22,830 nucleotides of DNA from Candidatus Accumulibacter vicinus. GTDB lineage: Bacteria; Pseudomonadota; Gammaproteobacteria; Burkholderiales; Rhodocyclaceae. This document shows, piece after piece, positions 1-7,619 of the stretch. Where the stretch lies: NCBI GenBank assembly GCA_002425405.1, contig DIME01000082.1, positions 824-23,653 on the forward strand. The letters are read 5' to 3'. Below the pieces are notes generated by a model that was not told the origin of the DNA, did not search any database, and was given only the letters and a program-made list of their open reading frames with translations. Position 1 is the first letter of the stretch. Every line of letters begins with the position of its first letter. Position numbers and translations under genes: made by a program.

Positions 1-105
1 GGTGCCCAGTCGGCGGCGCCGATCGCACGCATGGTTTTCGATTACTATCTGCTTGGCAAGCTGCCCAAGGGGGCCGCGCGGGAAGACGATGTCGAGGAGG
101 ACTAG
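1..105 (+). CDS. mrdA: Penicillin-binding protein 2 (peptidoglycan D,D-transpeptidase), C-terminal end only
   Basis: The first 34 codons of the window are open and end in TAG. The tail contains ARMVFDYYLLGKLP followed by an acidic end (EDDVEED). This resembles the extreme C-terminus of class B PBP2, where the transpeptidase domain finishes in a helix with a D-[YH]-x-LLG pattern. No catalytic motif lies inside the window. The call rests on this tail and on rodA starting three bases after the stop, since mrdA-rodA is a conserved elongasome pair. PBP2 crosslinks the glycan strands that RodA polymerises during lateral wall growth. The 5' part lies outside the window. Confidence 0.75.
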   Translation, partial: GAQSAAPIARMVFDYYLLGKLPKGAAREDDVEED

Positions 106-108
106 CTG

Positions 109-1215
109 ATGTTGCCGCCGTTGCTGCACCGCGCCTGGGTGCGTCTGATCGAGCACCTCGACGGGCCCTTGCTGCTGATCACCGCATTGATCATGGCCAC
201 TGGTCTGGCAACCGTCTACAGCGCCACCTACGACGCCAGCAACCGCCTGCTGGCGCAGACCGTGAACATGGCGGTGGGCTTTTGTGCGATGTGGCTGGTG
301 GCGCAGTTGCCGCCGCAGAAGCTGATGGGCTTCGGAGTGCCGCTCTACGTGCTCGGCGTGACCCTGTTGATTTGCGTATTTTTCTTCGGGGTCAGGGTGA
401 ATGGGGCGAGACGCTGGTTGTCGCTCGGGTTTACCCGCATCCAGCCCTCCGAGGTACTGAAGATTGCCGTGCCGCTGATGCTCGCCTGGTACTTTCACAA
501 GCACGAAGCCATGCTCAGATTCCGCCATTATCTCTTTGCCTGTCTGCTGCTGCTCGTCCCTTTCGCGTTGATTGCCAAGCAGCCTGACCTCGGAACGGCC
601 ATTCTCGTCGGTGCTGCCGGCTTCTACGTCATCTTCCTGGCCGGTCTGCCCTGGCAGGTGATCTTTGGCCTGTTCGCTGCTGCTGCGGCGGCGGCACCTT
701 TCGTGTGGACGATGCTCCATGACTACCAGCGCAAACGCATCCTGACCCTGATCGATCCGACCAGCGATCCGCTGGGGGCGGGCTATCACATCATCCAGTC
801 GACCATTGCCATCGGCTCGGGTGGCACATTCGGCAAAGGCTGGCTGGAAGGTACGCAGACCCACCTGGAATTCATTCCCGAGCGCCATACCGACTTCATC
901 TTCGCCGTTTTCTCCGAGGAGCGCGGTTTGCTCGGCAACAGCCTTCTGGTGCTGCTCTACTTTCTGTTGATTGCGCGTGGCCTGATGATCGCCGCCAATG
1001 CCTCGACGCTGTTCGCGCGTGTCATGGCCGGCTCGATAACCCTGAGCCTGTTCACCTATGTGTTCGTCAATATGGGCATGGTCAGCGGCATTCTGCCGGT
1101 GGTCGGGGTGCCGCTGCCGTTCATGAGTTATGGTGGAACGGCGCTGGTGACCCTGTCGGTCGGCATCGGCATCCTGATGAGCATCCAGACGCACCGGATG
1201 CTGGTTCGAAAATGA
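109..1215 (+). CDS. rodA: RodA, SEDS-family peptidoglycan glycosyltransferase of the elongasome
   Basis: This is a 368-residue polytopic membrane protein of the usual RodA length. It polymerises lipid II into glycan strands in the inner membrane, together with PBP2. Visible family motifs are RRWLSLGFTRIQPSE near residue 102, KQPDLGTA near 158, PERHTDFIFAVFSEE near 257-271 with the catalytic aspartate at residue 262, and PLPFMSYGGTA near the end. Many hydrophobic segments are spread over the length. The ATG at 109 is supported by GAGGAGG at 94-100, which lies inside the end of the upstream PBP2 gene, and only three bases separate the two genes. The stop overlaps the rlpA start by four bases (ATGA), so the three genes are probably translated from one message. 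Nothing is missing. Confidence 0.97.
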   Translation: MLPPLLHRAWVRLIEHLDGPLLLITALIMATGLATVYSATYDASNRLLAQTVNMAVGFCAMWLVAQLPPQKLMGFGVPLYVLGVTLLICVFFFGVRVNGARRWLSLGFTRIQPSEVLKIAVPLMLAWYFHKHEAMLRFRHYLFACLLLLVPFALIAKQPDLGTAILVGAAGFYVIFLAGLPWQVIFGLFAAAAAAAPFVWTMLHDYQRKRILTLIDPTSDPLGAGYHIIQSTIAIGSGGTFGKGWLEGTQTHLEFIPERHTDFIFAVFSEERGLLGNSLLVLLYFLLIARGLMIAANASTLFARVMAGSITLSLFTYVFVNMGMVSGILPVVGVPLPFMSYGGTALVTLSVGIGILMSIQTHRMLVRK

Positions 1216-2276
1216 AGCGCGCGGAGTGTGGGCTGGCTGAACTGGCCAGGCGGTTGCCGTACAGCGCGGCACTGTGCCTGTTGCCATGGATCCTCGCAGC
1301 CTGTGGTGGTCAGCCATCGCGTCCGGTCGAGTCGGGAGCGCGCACCGCCGAGCCGGCCAAGGCGCCGGCGAAGATGGTCAGGAAGGCGAACCTCCTGCAG
1401 AAGCGAGGGGGCGCCTATTACAAGGATGATGGCCCGGGCGACGAGTTTCCAGACAATCTCGATGAGATTCCCGACGCACAGCCGCGCCTTGAACCGCTGC
1501 ATCGCTTCGCGAACCGGCCGTATGTCGTTCTCGGCAAGGCCTACGAGCCGAACGCCAGCCTCCGACCCCATCAGGAGCGCGGTGTGGCGAGCTGGTACGG
1601 CAAGAAGTTTCATGGACAACCCACGTCGATCGGCGAACCCTACGACATGTTCTCGATGACCGCCGCACATCCGACCCTGGCGATTCCCTCGTATGCCCGG
1701 GTGACCAACGTCAGCAATGGAAAATCAGTGGTCGTCAGAGTGACCGATCGCGGCCCCTTCCATGCCGATCGGATCATCGACCTCTCGTACGCAGCCGCTT
1801 ACCGATTGGGTTACGTGGACAACGGCAGCACCCAGGTTGAAGTCGAGTCGATTCTGCCAGCCGGCGCGACCACGATGAGCTACGCGCAGGTGATGCCGGC
1901 GCCACGCCCAGCGCGAGCGATGGTCAACCCGGTGGAGCGAGACGAGATTGAGCTGCTGGCGGCCAGACTGGGGGCCGACAAGGCGGCCACCCCATCCCCG
2001 CTGGTGAATGTGACGCCGACAGCGGCTACCGCGTCCGCAAATCTGCGCGGCGTCTTCCTGCAGCTGGGTGCTTTCGTCAGCGCTGAAAATGCCGAAAGCC
2101 TGCGCTCACACCTGTTGCGTGAACTGGACTGGCTCAACGAGAAGATCCAGGTGAACGCCGGAGGCGGTATGCACCGCGTTCATCTAGGCCCGTATCCTAG
2201 CCGCATCGATGCCGAAAAAGTTGCCGAAAGGATTCGTCTGGCGCTCGGGTACAAACCCACCCTGGTGGCGCACTGA
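1212..2276 (+). CDS. rlpA: RlpA, septal-ring lytic transglycosylase lipoprotein (DPBB and SPOR domains)
   Basis: This is a 354-residue outer-membrane lipoprotein. A signal peptide ends in a lipobox (LAAC) with the lipidated cysteine at residue 31. A double-psi beta-barrel domain at about residues 122-205 carries GVASWYG, GEPYDMFSMTAAH and VTDRGPF. The conserved acidic, histidine and aspartate residues appear as E142, D145, H153 and D179. A C-terminal SPOR domain (about 278-352, beginning GVFLQLGAF) would bind denuded septal glycan. In Pseudomonas, RlpA cleaves glycan lacking stem peptides. The linker is rich in Ala and Pro. The ATG overlaps the rodA stop (ATGA), which fixes the start and indicates translational coupling. 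The next gene runs the other way and its stop codon directly abuts the rlpA stop. Confidence 0.96.
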   Translation: MKRAECGLAELARRLPYSAALCLLPWILAACGGQPSRPVESGARTAEPAKAPAKMVRKANLLQKRGGAYYKDDGPGDEFPDNLDEIPDAQPRLEPLHRFANRPYVVLGKAYEPNASLRPHQERGVASWYGKKFHGQPTSIGEPYDMFSMTAAHPTLAIPSYARVTNVSNGKSVVVRVTDRGPFHADRIIDLSYAAAYRLGYVDNGSTQVEVESILPAGATTMSYAQVMPAPRPARAMVNPVERDEIELLAARLGADKAATPSPLVNVTPTAATASANLRGVFLQLGAFVSAENAESLRSHLLRELDWLNEKIQVNAGGGMHRVHLGPYPSRIDAEKVAERIRLALGYKPTLVAH

Positions 2277-2897
2277 TCAGCTGTCGTCGCTGTCGAGCGG
2301 GCGAAATACTCCCTGCACGATCTTCTTGCCCTGCTTGGCGTCGCGCAGTTCTTCCTTGATCGAAAGCAGTTGGTATTGCAGCAAGGCCTGGCTGACCAGA
2401 CTGGCAACGGCATGAGCGAACAGTCGCTGCACCGAAGTCCAGGTTGCGTGTGGTCCGACGCGCTCGATGCAGAGCACGCCCTGCAGTTCGCCATCGGCAT
2501 GAATCGGCGAGTTGATGACGGCGCTGATGCCGTTCAACAGCAAATAGTCGTGGCTGAGTTCCTGGGTGGACGGATGCTTCATCGCGTCATCGGCAACAAT
2601 CGGTTCGCCTTTCTCAAGAGCCCGAAAATATTCCGGGTAGCGAGCCGCGCGCAGCGTCAAGCCGTTGCTATGCTGGTCGCGGGACAGCTCGTAGAGATTG
2701 ATGCATTCGAGCTTCTCTCCTTGCGCACTCAGGCCCCATAGACTGACGCGCTCGATGTTGAGTATCCGGCTGGTGGTGGCGGTGAGCTGGCGCAGGGTTT
2801 CGTCGAGGTGATGACCGGCAAATCCTCGTCTCGACAGTTGCGCAAACGCGCCTTGCAGGTCAAGGGAGCTCGAGAGAGGTCGGAAGAGTGGCAACAA
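2277..2897 (-). CDS. GAF-domain protein, possible small-ligand sensor
   Basis: This is a 206-residue protein consisting mostly of one GAF domain (about residues 25-180). Typical elements are RILNIERVSLWG, a central variable part, and AVINSPIHADGELQGVLCIER followed by FAHAVASLVSQAL. No output domain (HisK, GGDEF, HTH) is attached, so it would act through a partner. The ligand cannot be told. The C-terminus is a charged helix (LSIKEELRDAKQGKK). The start is taken as TTG at 2897 because an in-frame TGA lies two codons upstream and no nearby ATG exists. No convincing ribosome site precedes it, so a later start is possible. It faces away from dacA, and about 190 bases separate the two genes. Confidence 0.75.
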   Translation of the reverse strand: MLPLFRPLSSSLDLQGAFAQLSRRGFAGHHLDETLRQLTATTSRILNIERVSLWGLSAQGEKLECINLYELSRDQHSNGLTLRAARYPEYFRALEKGEPIVADDAMKHPSTQELSHDYLLLNGISAVINSPIHADGELQGVLCIERVGPHATWTSVQRLFAHAVASLVSQALLQYQLLSIKEELRDAKQGKKIVQGVFRPLDSDDS

Positions 2898-3056
2898 TGG
2901 AGTTCAGCAGCGCCCGCTTGCGCGTGTGTTTACATCCGGAAAAGTGTCCCTACTGTACGTTCAGGTCGGCCTGCCAGGGTAGGGAGTAAATCACGGAAGC
3001 GAGGAATCTCCTGCCGGCCGGGTCACAAAACGCACACGGATGTGGCCGGAATGGCT

Positions 3057-3065
3057 TGCTATAAT
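3057..3065 (+). promoter_or_regulatory. Extended -10 promoter of dacA
   Basis: TGC directly precedes a perfect TATAAT hexamer (3060-3065), the extended -10 form that needs little from a -35 box. The expected -35 position around 3037-3042 shows no good match to TTGACA. Transcription would begin near 3072 and leave a leader of about 18 bases before the dacA ATG at 3090. Confidence 0.7.
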
Positions 3066-3089
3066 CGCCACTTTGCCAAGAAATCCCCC

Positions 3090-4223
3090 ATGCTCAAGCT
3101 CCGATCCCTGCTTTTCGTTCTGTCCTGCCTTCCCATCCTGGCCGGTGCCCAGCAACTGCCAGCGCCGCCGGTACTGGCCGCCAAGTCATGGCTGCTGGTC
3201 GAATCGGCGTCTGGACAGGAACTGGCCGGACAGGCCGTGGACCAGCGCCTCGAGCCAGCGTCACTGACCAAGCTGATGACCGCCTATCTGAGTTTTGCGG
3301 CGATCAGACAGGGGACGATCAAGCTTGATCAGACTGTCCCTGTTTCCCAGAAAGCCTGGAAGACAGGCGGTTCACGAATGTTCATCCAGGTCGGCACAGA
3401 GGTCAAGGTGGAGGATCTGCTGAAGGGCATGATCATTCAGTCGGGCAACGATGCCTGTGTCGCACTTGCCGAAGCCATTGCCGGCGACGAGGGGAACTTC
3501 GCGCAGATGATGAATCGTGAGGCACAGAGACTGGGCATGAAGGGGTCGAGTTTTCGCAATTCGAGCGGCTTGCCTGATCCGCAGCACTACACGACAGCAC
3601 GCGATCTGGCGATCCTGGCTGACGCCCTGATTCGTGATTTTCCCGAAGAGTATGCCAGATACTACTCGATGAAGGAGTTTCGCTATAACAACATCAGGCA
3701 GCCGAATCGCAACCGCCTGCTGTATATCGATCCGACCGTCGATGGTCTCAAGACCGGTCACACCGAGGCAGCAGGCTATTGCCTGGTCTCGTCGGCGAAA
3801 CGCGGGTCGCGTCGCCTGGTTTCGGTGGTACTCGGTGCGGCATCGGACAGTGCGCGCGCGCAGGAATCACTGAAGCTGCTCAACTTCGGCTTCCAGTTCT
3901 ATGATGCCGTTCAACTGTATGCGAAGAGCGAACCGGTGACCACGCTTAAAGTCTGGAAGGGCAAGGAGAGTACGGTCAAGATTGGTTTTCCAAAAGACCT
4001 CGTAATGGCCGTTCCCAAGGGTTTTGGCCCCAAAATCAGGACCGAACTCGTTGCGCAGCAGCGGCTGATGGCGCCGGTCGCCCTCGGGCAGGTTCTGGCC
4101 ACCCTGAAGGTCAGCATCGATGACAAAGCTTACGGCGATTACCCGGTACTGGCGCTTGAGGAGGTGCCGGCAGCAGGCATTTTGGGCCGCATGATCGACA
4201 CCATCCGTCTCTGGTTTAACTGA
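3090..4223 (+). CDS. dacA: D-alanyl-D-alanine carboxypeptidase (PBP5/6 type)
   Basis: This is a 377-residue periplasmic serine carboxypeptidase that removes the terminal D-Ala from peptidoglycan pentapeptides. The signal peptide MLKLRSLLFVLSCLPILAGA is followed by the peptidase S11 domain with all three active-site motifs: SLTK (S58-K61), SGN (118-120) and KTG (220-222). A C-terminal PBP5-type beta domain (about 275-360) ends in an amphipathic helix (GRMIDTIRLWF) that would anchor the protein to the outer face of the inner membrane. The open frame extends upstream to 2808, but ATG 3090 is preferred: it gives a clean signal peptide and lies just downstream of the promoter at 3057-3065. It may be transcribed with the ybeD-lipB-lipA genes that begin 101 bases later. 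Confidence 0.96.
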   Translation: MLKLRSLLFVLSCLPILAGAQQLPAPPVLAAKSWLLVESASGQELAGQAVDQRLEPASLTKLMTAYLSFAAIRQGTIKLDQTVPVSQKAWKTGGSRMFIQVGTEVKVEDLLKGMIIQSGNDACVALAEAIAGDEGNFAQMMNREAQRLGMKGSSFRNSSGLPDPQHYTTARDLAILADALIRDFPEEYARYYSMKEFRYNNIRQPNRNRLLYIDPTVDGLKTGHTEAAGYCLVSSAKRGSRRLVSVVLGAASDSARAQESLKLLNFGFQFYDAVQLYAKSEPVTTLKVWKGKESTVKIGFPKDLVMAVPKGFGPKIRTELVAQQRLMAPVALGQVLATLKVSIDDKAYGDYPVLALEEVPAAGILGRMIDTIRLWFN

Positions 4224-4324
4224 CATCCGCATGCCCTATCCATTCCATCGGTATGTCCGGATATGGTCGCAAGAATGGATGCTGGCGATGCGCGCCAAGC
4301 GCAACCCGGCGAGCCGGAGCACCG

Positions 4325-4594
4325 ATGTCTGACGACGCCGACAGCCTGTTCGAGTTTCCCTGCGCTTTCCCGCTGAAGATCATGGGAGCGGCCAGCGATG
4401 CCCTGGTGCAGGCGGTACTCGAAATCGTGCTGCGGCAGGCGCCGGATTTCGATGTCGCGACGATGGAGGTGCGTGCTTCATCGGCCGGCAACTATCTGAG
4501 CCTGACCTGCACCATCCATGCCGTCAGCAGAAGGCAACTCGATACGCTCTATCAGGAACTGAGCAGCCACCCGCTGGTCAAGATCGTTCTGTGA
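4325..4594 (+). CDS. ybeD: YbeD/DUF493 family protein, probable lipoate-pathway regulator
   Basis: This is an 89-residue protein close to the E. coli YbeD length (87). It shows LFEFPCAFPLKIMG at the start, SSAGNYLSLTCTI in the middle and LDTLYQELSSHPLVKIVL at the end, which matches the ferredoxin-like fold of this family. The biochemical role is not established. The family is almost always next to lipB, and a regulatory role in lipoylation has been proposed. ATG 4325 is chosen over the longer open frame from 4253 because it gives the family length and has GGAG upstream at about 4315. The stop overlaps the GTG start of lipB (GTGA). Confidence 0.92.
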   Translation: MSDDADSLFEFPCAFPLKIMGAASDALVQAVLEIVLRQAPDFDVATMEVRASSAGNYLSLTCTIHAVSRRQLDTLYQELSSHPLVKIVL

Positions 4595-5274
4595 AGCCGG
4601 CCGGTCAGTGCGGTCCTGTTGATTCGGATGGCTTCGGCGGCGATCCGGTGCCGATCTCCAGCTCGCTGCGGGTCCGTCATCTGGGTTGTACCGATTACCA
4701 GCAGACTTGGCAGCAGATGGTCCGCTTTACGGCTGCACGTAGCGAACAGACGGTCGACGAACTGTGGTGTTGCGAGCATTCACCGGTGTTTACCTTGGGT
4801 CAGGCGGGCAAACCGGAACATCTGCTGGCTGACCTGGGCATCCCGCTGCTGAAGACCGACCGGGGTGGCCAGATCACCTACCACGGCCCGGGCCAGGTGG
4901 TGATCTACCTGCTGCTGGATTTGCACCGCAGGAAGTTGAAAGTGCGCGAGCTGGTGGCGGCAATCGAGCAGGCGGTGATCGATCTGCTTGCCGAGCATGG
5001 CGTCGTCGGCGAGCGGCATGGCGGTGCACCGGGGGTCTATGTGGGCGTAGCCAAGGTGGCGGCACTCGGCCTGCGTGTCCGCAAGGGGTGCTGTTACCAC
5101 GGCGTCAGCTTGAACGTTGCGATGGACCTGTCGCCGTTTGCGGCAATCAATCCCTGCGGTTACCCTGGTCTGCCGGTGACGCAGACACGCGATCTCGGCA
5201 TCGCGCTGATCCCCGCACAGGTGGCCACGGCGCTGGCCGGACATCTCGCGGGACAACTGGAGTGCAGGCAATGA
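4591..5274 (+). CDS. lipB: Lipoyl(octanoyl) transferase LipB
   Basis: This is a 227-residue cytoplasmic enzyme that moves octanoate from acyl carrier protein to the lipoyl-domain lysine of 2-oxoacid dehydrogenases and GcvH. Signature segments are DRGGQITYHGPGQVVIYLL, RHGGAPGVYVG followed by the catalytic lysine region VAKVAALGLRV, and FAAINPCGYPGL with the catalytic cysteine. The start is GTG at 4591, overlapping the ybeD stop by four bases. About 25 extra residues precede the usual conserved start (LRVRHLGC), so a later start cannot be excluded. The stop overlaps the lipA ATG by four bases, so ybeD-lipB-lipA form a tightly coupled operon. Confidence 0.95.
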   Translation: MKPAGQCGPVDSDGFGGDPVPISSSLRVRHLGCTDYQQTWQQMVRFTAARSEQTVDELWCCEHSPVFTLGQAGKPEHLLADLGIPLLKTDRGGQITYHGPGQVVIYLLLDLHRRKLKVRELVAAIEQAVIDLLAEHGVVGERHGGAPGVYVGVAKVAALGLRVRKGCCYHGVSLNVAMDLSPFAAINPCGYPGLPVTQTRDLGIALIPAQVATALAGHLAGQLECRQ

Positions 5275-6263
5275 GCAGTCAGGATGATGGGCAGGCAGGG
5301 TCGGGGGCGACAAGGGCAGGTGCCAGGATCGCCGGCGTCAAGGAAAGGGGCGAACTGAAAACGGCTCGCATTCCCATCAAGATCGTTGCGCAGACGCCAC
5401 AGCGCAAGCCTGACTGGATTCGTGTCAAGGCGGGTAACGATGCGGGTCGTTTCGGTGAAATCAAGAAAATGTTGCGCGAACAGAAGCTGCATACCGTCTG
5501 TGAAGAAGCTGCTTGTCCCAACATTGGCGAATGCTTCGGCCGCGGTACGGCGACCTTCATGATCCTCGGCGACATCTGTACGCGCCGCTGCCCGTTTTGC
5601 GACGTCGGCCACGGCAAGCCGCTGGCGCCCGACGTCAACGAACCGGCCAGTCTTGCCGACAGCGTTGCCCGGCTCAAGCTTCGCTACGTGGTGATCACCA
5701 GCGTCGACCGCGATGACTTGCGTGATGGCGGCGCGCAGCATTTTGTCAAGGTCATTGCCGAAGTGCGCCGCCGTTCGCCTGGCACGACCATCGAGACGCT
5801 GGTCCCCGATTTCCGGGGCCGCATGGAGATCGCCATCGAGGTGCTCGGGCAGGCGTTGCCCGACATTCTCAACCATAACCTCGAAACGGTGCCGCGTCTG
5901 TATCGCCAGGCTCGACCCGGTGCCGATTACGCGCATTCACTGGCTTTCGTCAAAGGCTTCAAGGCGCGCTATCCGCAGGTGCCGACCAAATCGGGACTGA
6001 TGGTCGGTCTCGGCGAGACCGACGACGAGATCCTCGAAGTGTTGCGCGATCTGCGTGCCAACGACGTCGACATGCTGACCATCGGCCAGTACCTGGCACC
6101 TTCCGGCCATCACCTGCCGGTACTGCGTTACGTACATCCCGAGACCTTCAGGATGTACGAGCGGGAGGCGTTGGCAATGGGCTTCACCGGTGCCGCCTGC
6201 GGTCCGATGGTGCGCTCCAGCTACTGGGCAGATATACAGGCGAACAGCGCCGGTGTCGCCTGA
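5271..6263 (+). CDS. lipA: Lipoyl synthase LipA (radical SAM)
   Basis: This is a 330-residue radical SAM enzyme that inserts two sulfurs into protein-bound octanoate. Both iron-sulfur clusters are encoded intact. The auxiliary cluster is C77-x4-C82-x5-C88 (CEEAACPNIGEC) and the SAM cluster is C103-x3-C107-x2-C110 (CTRRCPFC). The conserved C-terminal serine motif RSSY lies at about 315-318 and supplies the unusual ligand of the auxiliary cluster. The open frame extends upstream into lipB, but ATG 5271 overlaps the lipB stop (ATGA) and gives the normal length. The residues before about 35 are a variable, Gly/Ala-rich tail. It ends 17 bases before a convergent gene. Confidence 0.97.
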   Translation: MSSQDDGQAGSGATRAGARIAGVKERGELKTARIPIKIVAQTPQRKPDWIRVKAGNDAGRFGEIKKMLREQKLHTVCEEAACPNIGECFGRGTATFMILGDICTRRCPFCDVGHGKPLAPDVNEPASLADSVARLKLRYVVITSVDRDDLRDGGAQHFVKVIAEVRRRSPGTTIETLVPDFRGRMEIAIEVLGQALPDILNHNLETVPRLYRQARPGADYAHSLAFVKGFKARYPQVPTKSGLMVGLGETDDEILEVLRDLRANDVDMLTIGQYLAPSGHHLPVLRYVHPETFRMYEREALAMGFTGAACGPMVRSSYWADIQANSAGVA

Positions 6264-6280
6264 TCCGGGGTGTCCGATAC

Positions 6281-6799
6281 TCAGCTGTAGCGGATGAAGC
6301 GCGCCGGATAGCGGGCCGTGGCCCAGGCCAGAAACAGATATTTGACCGTCTTGCCGACGCCGACTGCAATCAGAATGCCCAGGGTCGACACGTCGGCCAG
6401 AGCGCAGAAGAGCAGTGCGGGTGTCTGCGGGATCGGCGACCCGGCAATGATCAGCATGGCAACCAGACCCCAGCGCTGCAGCCATTCGCTGGCCGTTTGC
6501 CAGGCCTGCGAGTGCATCAGTTCCGGGTAGTGCGAGACGACAAATTCCGACCCCAGGTACTGGAAGATCTCGACCAGCGCGGCGGCGCCACAGCCACTCG
6601 CGATGCCGCAGAGCAAGCCGAGCGTGCACCAGCGCCTGGGTGAGAGCAGGACCGCCGGGATCAACACGACAACGAAAGGAAAGGTGAAGGTCATCGTCGA
6701 TGAGAAGGCGATCGCCGTCACTACCAGTGAATAGTAGCGATGTGCCACGCTGCGCATCAGCAGCCGTCGCAACCAGTCAGGAACAGCGTGCGTATTCAT
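6281..6799 (-). CDS. YqaA-like VTT-domain (DedA/SNARE-associated type) inner-membrane protein
   Basis: This is a 172-residue polytopic membrane protein. Hydrophobic segments occur at about residues 20-50 (YSLVVTAIAFSSTMTFTFPF, VVVLIPAVLL), 55-80 (GLLCGIASGCGAAALVEIF) and 110-155 (WGLVAMLIIAGSPIPQTPAL, LGILIAVGVGKTVKYLFLAW). The re-entrant-loop pattern with GSPIPQTP and the GxGKTVKY ending resembles the YqaA branch of the VTT/DedA superfamily. Some members of this superfamily are lipid scramblases or transporters; the function here is unknown. ATG 6799 is taken as the start, but an in-frame ATG at 6832 is equally open and neither has a good ribosome site. It is convergent with lipA and divergent from the next gene. 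Confidence 0.6.
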   Translation of the reverse strand: MNTHAVPDWLRRLLMRSVAHRYYSLVVTAIAFSSTMTFTFPFVVVLIPAVLLSPRRWCTLGLLCGIASGCGAAALVEIFQYLGSEFVVSHYPELMHSQAWQTASEWLQRWGLVAMLIIAGSPIPQTPALLFCALADVSTLGILIAVGVGKTVKYLFLAWATARYPARFIRYS

Positions 6800-7065
6800 G
6801 CGGTCGACAAGCCCGGTCGATCGATTTCGCATGCGCCGGCTGGGCGCGGCGATCGCTCGGGCGCCAGCCTGATTGACGGGCGACTTGTGCGCGTGCCAAC
6901 GCGCAGGATATGCTTACGCCGGCGAAGCTGCCGCTTTGCCAATTGCCACCGGGGAGTCACCATGCGACACCTTGCAGGAAGAGTCGGAATTGTAAGCGTT
7001 CCAGGCGGTGATGATGCTTGTCGACCGGTCTGACCTACAATCGGTCTGGCTCTTGCGCCCACCTT

Positions 7066-7081
7066 GAGGAGTCAGCTCCTT
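7066..7081 (+). promoter_or_regulatory. Ribosome site inside a hairpin, deciding a TTG start
   Basis: GAGGAG at 7066-7071 is correctly spaced for the TTG at 7081 and supports that start. The core AGGAG (7067-7071) is exactly complementary to CTCCT (7076-7080) across a four-base loop, so the ribosome site can be buried in a short stem ending at the start codon. The stem is only five pairs, so its strength in vivo is uncertain. Confidence 0.5.
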
Positions 7082-7569
7082 TGAAACTTGTTTTTGTGGT
7101 GCTGGCTTCGCTTCTTTCCGGATTTGCTGTCGGAGATTCCTTTCCGGTCTTGGGTTCGTCGGGTGAATGGCCCGATACCTCACCGATCCTGAGCGGACGA
7201 GCCAGTTTTTACGGTACCGCTTTTAGCGGGCGCAAGACGGCTTCTGGCGAGCATTTTGATCACCAGACCATATCCGCCGCAAGCAATCGCTTCCCCCTGG
7301 GCGCGCTGGTAGCCGTTCGCCGTGTCTTGTCGGCGCGTTGCGTGGTGGTCAGGATCAATGATCGCATGGGACATCGCAGCCGGCTGATCGACCTCTCGCG
7401 TGAGGCGGCGGTACGTCTCGGGATGATCGAGGCCGGTGTCACCGAAGTGGAAGTCGTGGCCTTGCCGAAATTCCTGAAAGGCCACGAAAACGCCTGTTCG
7501 CTCGCCTTCATGCCTCCGCCACACCTGCATGCCGGCGACGAGTCAGGGATGGGGATCGCAAAGAAGTGA
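7081..7569 (+). CDS. Short RlpA-like protein (double-psi beta-barrel), family histidine not conserved
   Basis: This is a 162-residue secreted protein with a signal peptide (MKLVFVVLASLLSGFAVG) and one RlpA-type DPBB domain at about residues 38-118: SGRASFYG, TASGEHFD, NRFPLGALVAVRR, VRINDRMGHRSRLIDLSREAA. Unlike the 354-residue RlpA at 1212-2276, it has no lipobox and no SPOR domain. The segment equivalent to TAAH reads SAASN, so the conserved histidine is missing, and DRGPF reads DRMGH. The acidic residues of GEHFD and the later Asp remain. It may bind or cut glycan differently, or be inactive as a transglycosylase. TTG 7081 is chosen for its ribosome site and clean signal peptide; the frame is open from 7018. 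The tail after about 125 is not conserved. prpC begins 50 bases downstream. Confidence 0.75.
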   Translation: MKLVFVVLASLLSGFAVGDSFPVLGSSGEWPDTSPILSGRASFYGTAFSGRKTASGEHFDHQTISAASNRFPLGALVAVRRVLSARCVVVRINDRMGHRSRLIDLSREAAVRLGMIEAGVTEVEVVALPKFLKGHENACSLAFMPPPHLHAGDESGMGIAKK

Positions 7570-7619
7570 GCGCGCGGTCATGAGCCGAATGGCTTGTCAA
7601 CAAGGGAGGGAAATACAAG

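Noticed and set aside
4231..4332. 33-residue ORF between dacA and ybeD overlapping the ybeD start
   Set aside because: It has no ribosome site and no recognisable sequence, and it would conflict with the well-supported ybeD start.
6722..6740. Near-identical 18-base match between this coding stretch and 22767-22785 (CCAGTGAATAGT...)
   Set aside because: It is short, imperfect and inside a protein-coding frame at one end; coincidence is the simplest explanation without a genome-wide count.
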